Source: Aequorivita marisscotiae
Lineage (GTDB): Bacteria; Bacteroidota; Bacteroidia; Flavobacteriales; Flavobacteriaceae
Assembly: GCF_029814825.1 (NCBI RefSeq)
Contig: NZ_CP122379.1
Coordinates: 744,001 to 808,000, forward strand
Reading direction: 5' to 3'
Length of the DNA: 64,000 nucleotides
Of this stretch, positions 60,909 through 64,000 are shown piece by piece. Positions within the stretch are counted from its first letter, which is position 1. Each line of letters opens with the position of its first letter. Under the pieces are notes generated by a model. It worked only from the letters and a program-made list of their open reading frames with translations. It was not told the origin of the DNA and did not search any database. The position numbers were made by a program, and so were the translations under genes.

Positions 60909-62318
60909 ATGAAAAAATTAGTACCCTTTATTGCACTATTTCTTAGTATAATCGCAGTAGCCCAAACACCTTGTATTAATGGTATGGCTGGCCAGTACCC
61001 GTGTAACGGATTAGACTTACAGTCGCGTATTAGCCTCGCCACCTTTAGCACTGATAAAGGAAATGATTCTTGGGGTTGGACCGATCCGCAAGATGGTCGA
61101 GAATATGCTATAATGGGCTTGGGCAATGGCACCGCTTTTGTTGACATTACAGACCCCATTAACCCATTATATTTAGGCAAATTACCTACCCACAGTAGCT
61201 CAAGTACTTGGAGAGATATTAAAGTGTACAACGACCATGCTTTTATTGTAAGTGAAGCCAACGGACACGGAATGCAGGTTTTTGACTTAACAAGGCTACG
61301 CAACGTTACCAACGCTCCAGAAACTTTTACTGAAGATGCTCATTACAATGGTTTTGGCAATGCTCACAATATTGTAATTAATGAAGAAACTGGTTTTGCT
61401 TACGCAGTGGGCACAAGCACATTTGGCGGAGGACCCCATTTTGTTAATATTCAAGACCCACTAAACCCAATGGGAGCCGGCGGTTTTAGTGACGACAATT
61501 ATTGCCATGACGCACAAGTTGTAATGTACGACGGCCCTGATGCAGATTACACAGGTCGCGAAATTTTATTCGGAAGTAACGAAGATAGAATTTCAATTGT
61601 AGATGTAACAGATAAAAACAATCCTGTTGGAATTTCAGTTGGGTTCTACGGAAGCATTGACTATACACACCAAGGATGGCTAACTGACGATAAACGCTAC
61701 TTTATTATTGGAGACGAATTAGACGAAGCTAATTTCGGATTTAACACTAGAACAATCATTTTTGACGTGAGCGACTTAGATAATCCAGTAGTTCATTTTG
61801 AATACGAAGCTGCTGTCGAGGCAATAGATCACAACGGGTATGTAAAAGGAAATGAATTTTATCTGTCTAGCTACAGAGCTGGTTTAAGAGTGTTTGATAT
61901 TAGTGACTTGGATAACGAAAATTTCGTTGAAACCAAGTTTTTCGACACGTATCCCACGAGTAATTCGGCCCGTTTTGACGGCGCTTGGAGCGTATATCCT
62001 TATTTTGCCAGTGGCAATATTGTTATTAGCGACATAAATAGAGGATTGTTTATTGTAAAAGATCCGCTTTTAAACGTTTCAGATAATAACATCGCTGCTT
62101 TTGCCATCGCACCAAATCCTGCAACAGAGCGTGTTACCGTTTCATCCAAAGAAGATCCAATTCATAAAATTGAAATATACAATGTATTGGGTCAGAAAGT
62201 AATGCACTTAACCGTTGCTAATAGTCTTTCTGAAAGTATCGACATTTCAAAATTTCAAGCTGGAATGTATATAATGAAAATAAATGCCACCACAACAAAA
62301 CGATTGTTGATAGACTAA
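60909..62318 (+). CDS. Choice-of-anchor B/LVIVD-type secreted protein with T9SS domain
   Basis: The 469-residue protein has signal MKKLVPFIALFLSIIAVAQ. The mature chain has repeated blocks of DGREYAIMGLGNGTAFVDIT and VDVTDKNNPVGIS type, the LVIVD/choice-of-anchor B arrangement: WRDIKVYNDHAFIVSEANGH, HNIVINEETGFAY, CHDAQVVMYDG. A T9SS type A sorting domain closes it (FAIAPNPATERVTVSSKE, IYNVLGQKVMHL, GMYIMKINATTTKRLLID). It is therefore exported through the type IX system and probably surface-anchored. It heads a run of three exported proteins. Confidence 0.92.
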   Translation: MKKLVPFIALFLSIIAVAQTPCINGMAGQYPCNGLDLQSRISLATFSTDKGNDSWGWTDPQDGREYAIMGLGNGTAFVDITDPINPLYLGKLPTHSSSSTWRDIKVYNDHAFIVSEANGHGMQVFDLTRLRNVTNAPETFTEDAHYNGFGNAHNIVINEETGFAYAVGTSTFGGGPHFVNIQDPLNPMGAGGFSDDNYCHDAQVVMYDGPDADYTGREILFGSNEDRISIVDVTDKNNPVGISVGFYGSIDYTHQGWLTDDKRYFIIGDELDEANFGFNTRTIIFDVSDLDNPVVHFEYEAAVEAIDHNGYVKGNEFYLSSYRAGLRVFDISDLDNENFVETKFFDTYPTSNSARFDGAWSVYPYFASGNIVISDINRGLFIVKDPLLNVSDNNIAAFAIAPNPATERVTVSSKEDPIHKIEIYNVLGQKVMHLTVANSLSESIDISKFQAGMYIMKINATTTKRLLID

Positions 62319-62337
62319 AAAATTGAGTTTCCCCTTT

Positions 62338-63696
62338 ATGCCAAATAGTAAATTGAGTAGATTAAACGTTGCAATTCTTTCGCTATCCTTTTCACTTTTA
62401 GTTTCTTCCTGCGGAAAAGATGATGGCCCCCAGACCGAGCCAGAACCTGAAATAAGTGTAGAAGTAGAACTTATAAAAACTTACGGGGGGAGCGGAATAG
62501 ACGAAGCTGTCTCTGTTGTAGAAGCAGCAGACGGCAGTTATCTAATCCTAGGCACCACCCGAAGTTCTGATGGCGATATTACAGACAGATCTGGCAACGA
62601 TAGCGATTTCTGGCTTTTAAAGGTTTCTAAGGAAGGAACTATTATTTGGAGTAAAACCTACGGTGGTAGTGATGACGAAAATGCTGCACGAATTACAAAA
62701 ACAAATGATGGCGGCTTTTTACTTACCGGTTATACCTCCAGTAGCGATGGCGATATAAATTTTAACGCAGGGTTCCAAGATTATTGGATTGTTAAAATTA
62801 ACGCCAGCGGTACTATAATGTGGGAAAAAACTTTTGGCTTTTCCGGTAGCGATCAAGCTTTTAAAGCTTTTCAAACTTCAGACGGAGGATATTTTATTAC
62901 TGGGTATTTTGATGTATCGGCAAGCGGTGGCGCCGGAAACGATTTCCAGAAAGGTGCAAAACACGGCGTTGGAGAATATTGGGGAATTAAGCTAAATGCA
63001 AACGGATCTACCAGTTGGAGGCGTTATTTTGGCGGCAGCAATAACGATCGTAGCTACGATGCCTTAGAAACGGCAGATGGCGGATTTTTAATGACGGGAA
63101 CTTCAGAAAGTGACGATTTTGACAAAACAGATCCAAAAGGCAGTTACGACTATTGGGCTGTGCGTTTAACAGCAGATGGCACCTTGCTTTGGACCAAATC
63201 CTTTGGCGGAGATGAAATAGATAACTCCTACGCTTCCGTTAAAACCGACGATGGTAACTATATCATGGTAGGCGATTCCCGCAGTAGCGATCAAGATGTT
63301 ACCAACCCACGTGGCAATGCCGATGCCTGGTTAGTTAAATTTGACGACAATGGTAATAAAATATGGCAAAAATCATATGGCGGCTCCCTGTTCGATACCG
63401 CTCACAGTATTGTGCTGCGCAACAACGGCGATTATATTTTAAGTGGCCACAGCCGAAGTTCAGATGGCGATTTACAGGAAAACAACGGCCTGAATGACGT
63501 ATGGGTATTTATTATTGATAAAGATGGAAATTTAAAATTTCAAAACAGCATTGGCGGATCCAACATCGAGTTTGCTTCGGAAGCAATTGAAACCACAGAC
63601 AATAAAATTGTGGTTGTCGGAAATAGCGAAAGCAATGATTTAGACATACCTTTAAACAAAGGTTCTAAAGACTTTTTAATGATTAAACTGAAATAA
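62338..63696 (+). CDS. Repeat lipoprotein (BNR/propeller-like)
   Basis: The 452-residue lipoprotein is counted from ATG 62338 with signal MPNSKLSRLNVAILSLSFSL and lipobox VSSC. About seven repeats of 50-60 residues follow (TYGGSGIDEAVSVVEAADGS, TYGGSDDENAARITKTNDGG, SFGGDEIDNSYASVKTDDGN), each ending in a DGDITD or DYWAVRL element. The fold is likely a beta-propeller. It lies 19 nt after the T9SS protein and 29 nt before the next lipoprotein, so the three probably form one transcript. The function is unknown. Confidence 0.88.
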   Translation: MPNSKLSRLNVAILSLSFSLLVSSCGKDDGPQTEPEPEISVEVELIKTYGGSGIDEAVSVVEAADGSYLILGTTRSSDGDITDRSGNDSDFWLLKVSKEGTIIWSKTYGGSDDENAARITKTNDGGFLLTGYTSSSDGDINFNAGFQDYWIVKINASGTIMWEKTFGFSGSDQAFKAFQTSDGGYFITGYFDVSASGGAGNDFQKGAKHGVGEYWGIKLNANGSTSWRRYFGGSNNDRSYDALETADGGFLMTGTSESDDFDKTDPKGSYDYWAVRLTADGTLLWTKSFGGDEIDNSYASVKTDDGNYIMVGDSRSSDQDVTNPRGNADAWLVKFDDNGNKIWQKSYGGSLFDTAHSIVLRNNGDYILSGHSRSSDGDLQENNGLNDVWVFIIDKDGNLKFQNSIGGSNIEFASEAIETTDNKIVVVGNSESNDLDIPLNKGSKDFLMIKLK

Positions 63697-63725
63697 TAGT
63701 GCCTAAAAGCACGTTTTCTATAAAT

Positions 63726-64000
63726 ATGAAAATAAACGCTATCTTATTGCTAATAATGCTTGTAACCATTGGTTGCAGCACCAATGACGATCCTCCCGCC
63801 GAAGTACTTGGCTGTATGGATGCCAATTCGCTTAACTATAATTCTGCCGCAAATACAGATGACGGCTCCTGTATTTATGAAAAAAATGCAACCATTCTCT
63901 TTACCCAAAATTGGTCTGGAAACCCAGTTGCCGAAGCAGATTTAAACACCACAGAATTTTTAAACGAAGCGGGAAACTTAATAAAAATCTCGAGACTTCG
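63726..64000 (+). CDS. MbnP-like lipoprotein, N-terminal part
   Basis: An ATG at 63726 opens a frame that runs off the window (91 codons seen). The signal MKINAILLLIMLVTIGCS ends at a lipobox Cys. A short linker and a Cys-bounded acidic repeat, CMDANSLNYNSAANTDDGSC, follow; this resembles the calcium-binding C-x-D...NYN...DDGSC modules common in Bacteroidota exported proteins. The next segment FTQNWSGNPVAEADLNTTEF resembles the start of MbnP-family proteins (copper-associated lipoproteins), but this rests on a short match. Third in the exported-protein run. Confidence 0.7.
   Translation, partial: MKINAILLLIMLVTIGCSTNDDPPAEVLGCMDANSLNYNSAANTDDGSCIYEKNATILFTQNWSGNPVAEADLNTTEFLNEAGNLIKISRL

Overview
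The window is a chromosomal segment from a member of the Flavobacteriaceae (Bacteroidota), probably a marine, gliding, aerobic heterotroph. The sequence supports this in several ways. There is a gldE-gldD gliding/secretion pair beside mutY-ssb, and two proteins carry type IX secretion C-terminal sorting domains. SusD-era lipoproteins and DUF4270/DUF4199-type families are present. Promoters have the Bacteroidota form TTG-N17-21-TAnnTTTG. Shine-Dalgarno sites are essentially absent. A B. subtilis-like sdhCAB set and an ATP synthase beta/epsilon pair standing apart from the other subunits also fit. The DNA is AT-rich. I see no rRNA, tRNA, insertion sequence, prophage or CRISPR array.

Layout. 0-9.4 kb: the end of a nitrilase-family gene, an Ig-like lipoprotein and comF, a coiled-coil membrane protein, glyS with an almost leaderless promoter, a small lipoprotein and a 1154-residue probable outer-membrane barrel. 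9.6-15.5 kb: xth, an aldo/keto reductase, an acyl-CoA dehydrogenase, an M23 peptidase lipoprotein and radA. Degenerate GC-rich hairpin repeats are scattered between the genes from 3.8 to 14.1 kb. 15.5-22.5 kb: a propeller-type histidine kinase and NarL-type regulator facing a minus-strand block of panC, panD, a flippase-like membrane protein and an esterase-fold protein that has lost its nucleophile. 22.6-29.2 kb: a one-domain glycogen-synthase-like protein, DUF4270 lipoprotein, glmS, then atpD-atpC.

29.2-32.7 kb is the most accessory part. It has two independent modules of a membrane protein plus a small XRE regulator, each with its own promoter embedded in repeats that look like operators, and a 5'-truncated ParE toxin remnant. 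Between them lie a JmjC/cupin-8 protein and a small barrel protein. 32.7-41 kb is core information processing: recX, rng, a 30-codon very basic ribosomal-type protein missed by ordinary ORF cut-offs, HU, mutY, ssb, gldE, gldD, a DUF4199 protein, rplU (fused to a helix-hairpin-helix domain) and rpmA.

41-64 kb: a transglutaminase-like protein, a DUF1028 protein with a TPR tail, a hybrid histidine kinase, a 14-repeat FG-GAP protein exported by T9SS, sdhCAB, a VPS10/sortilin-like propeller protein, an AlkB-like dioxygenase, secreted and TPR proteins, an Xaa-Pro aminopeptidase, an alpha/beta hydrolase, thiL, and a terminal run of three exported proteins (choice-of-anchor B with T9SS signal, a repeat lipoprotein, and an MbnP-like lipoprotein cut by the window end).

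Most of the window is ordinary chromosome. The items most worth following are the twin HTH/membrane modules with their operators, the short basic ribosomal-type gene, the Ser-to-Asp esterase-fold protein, the truncated GT5 protein and epsilon subunit, and the scattered hairpin repeat family, one copy of which forms part of the glyS promoter.
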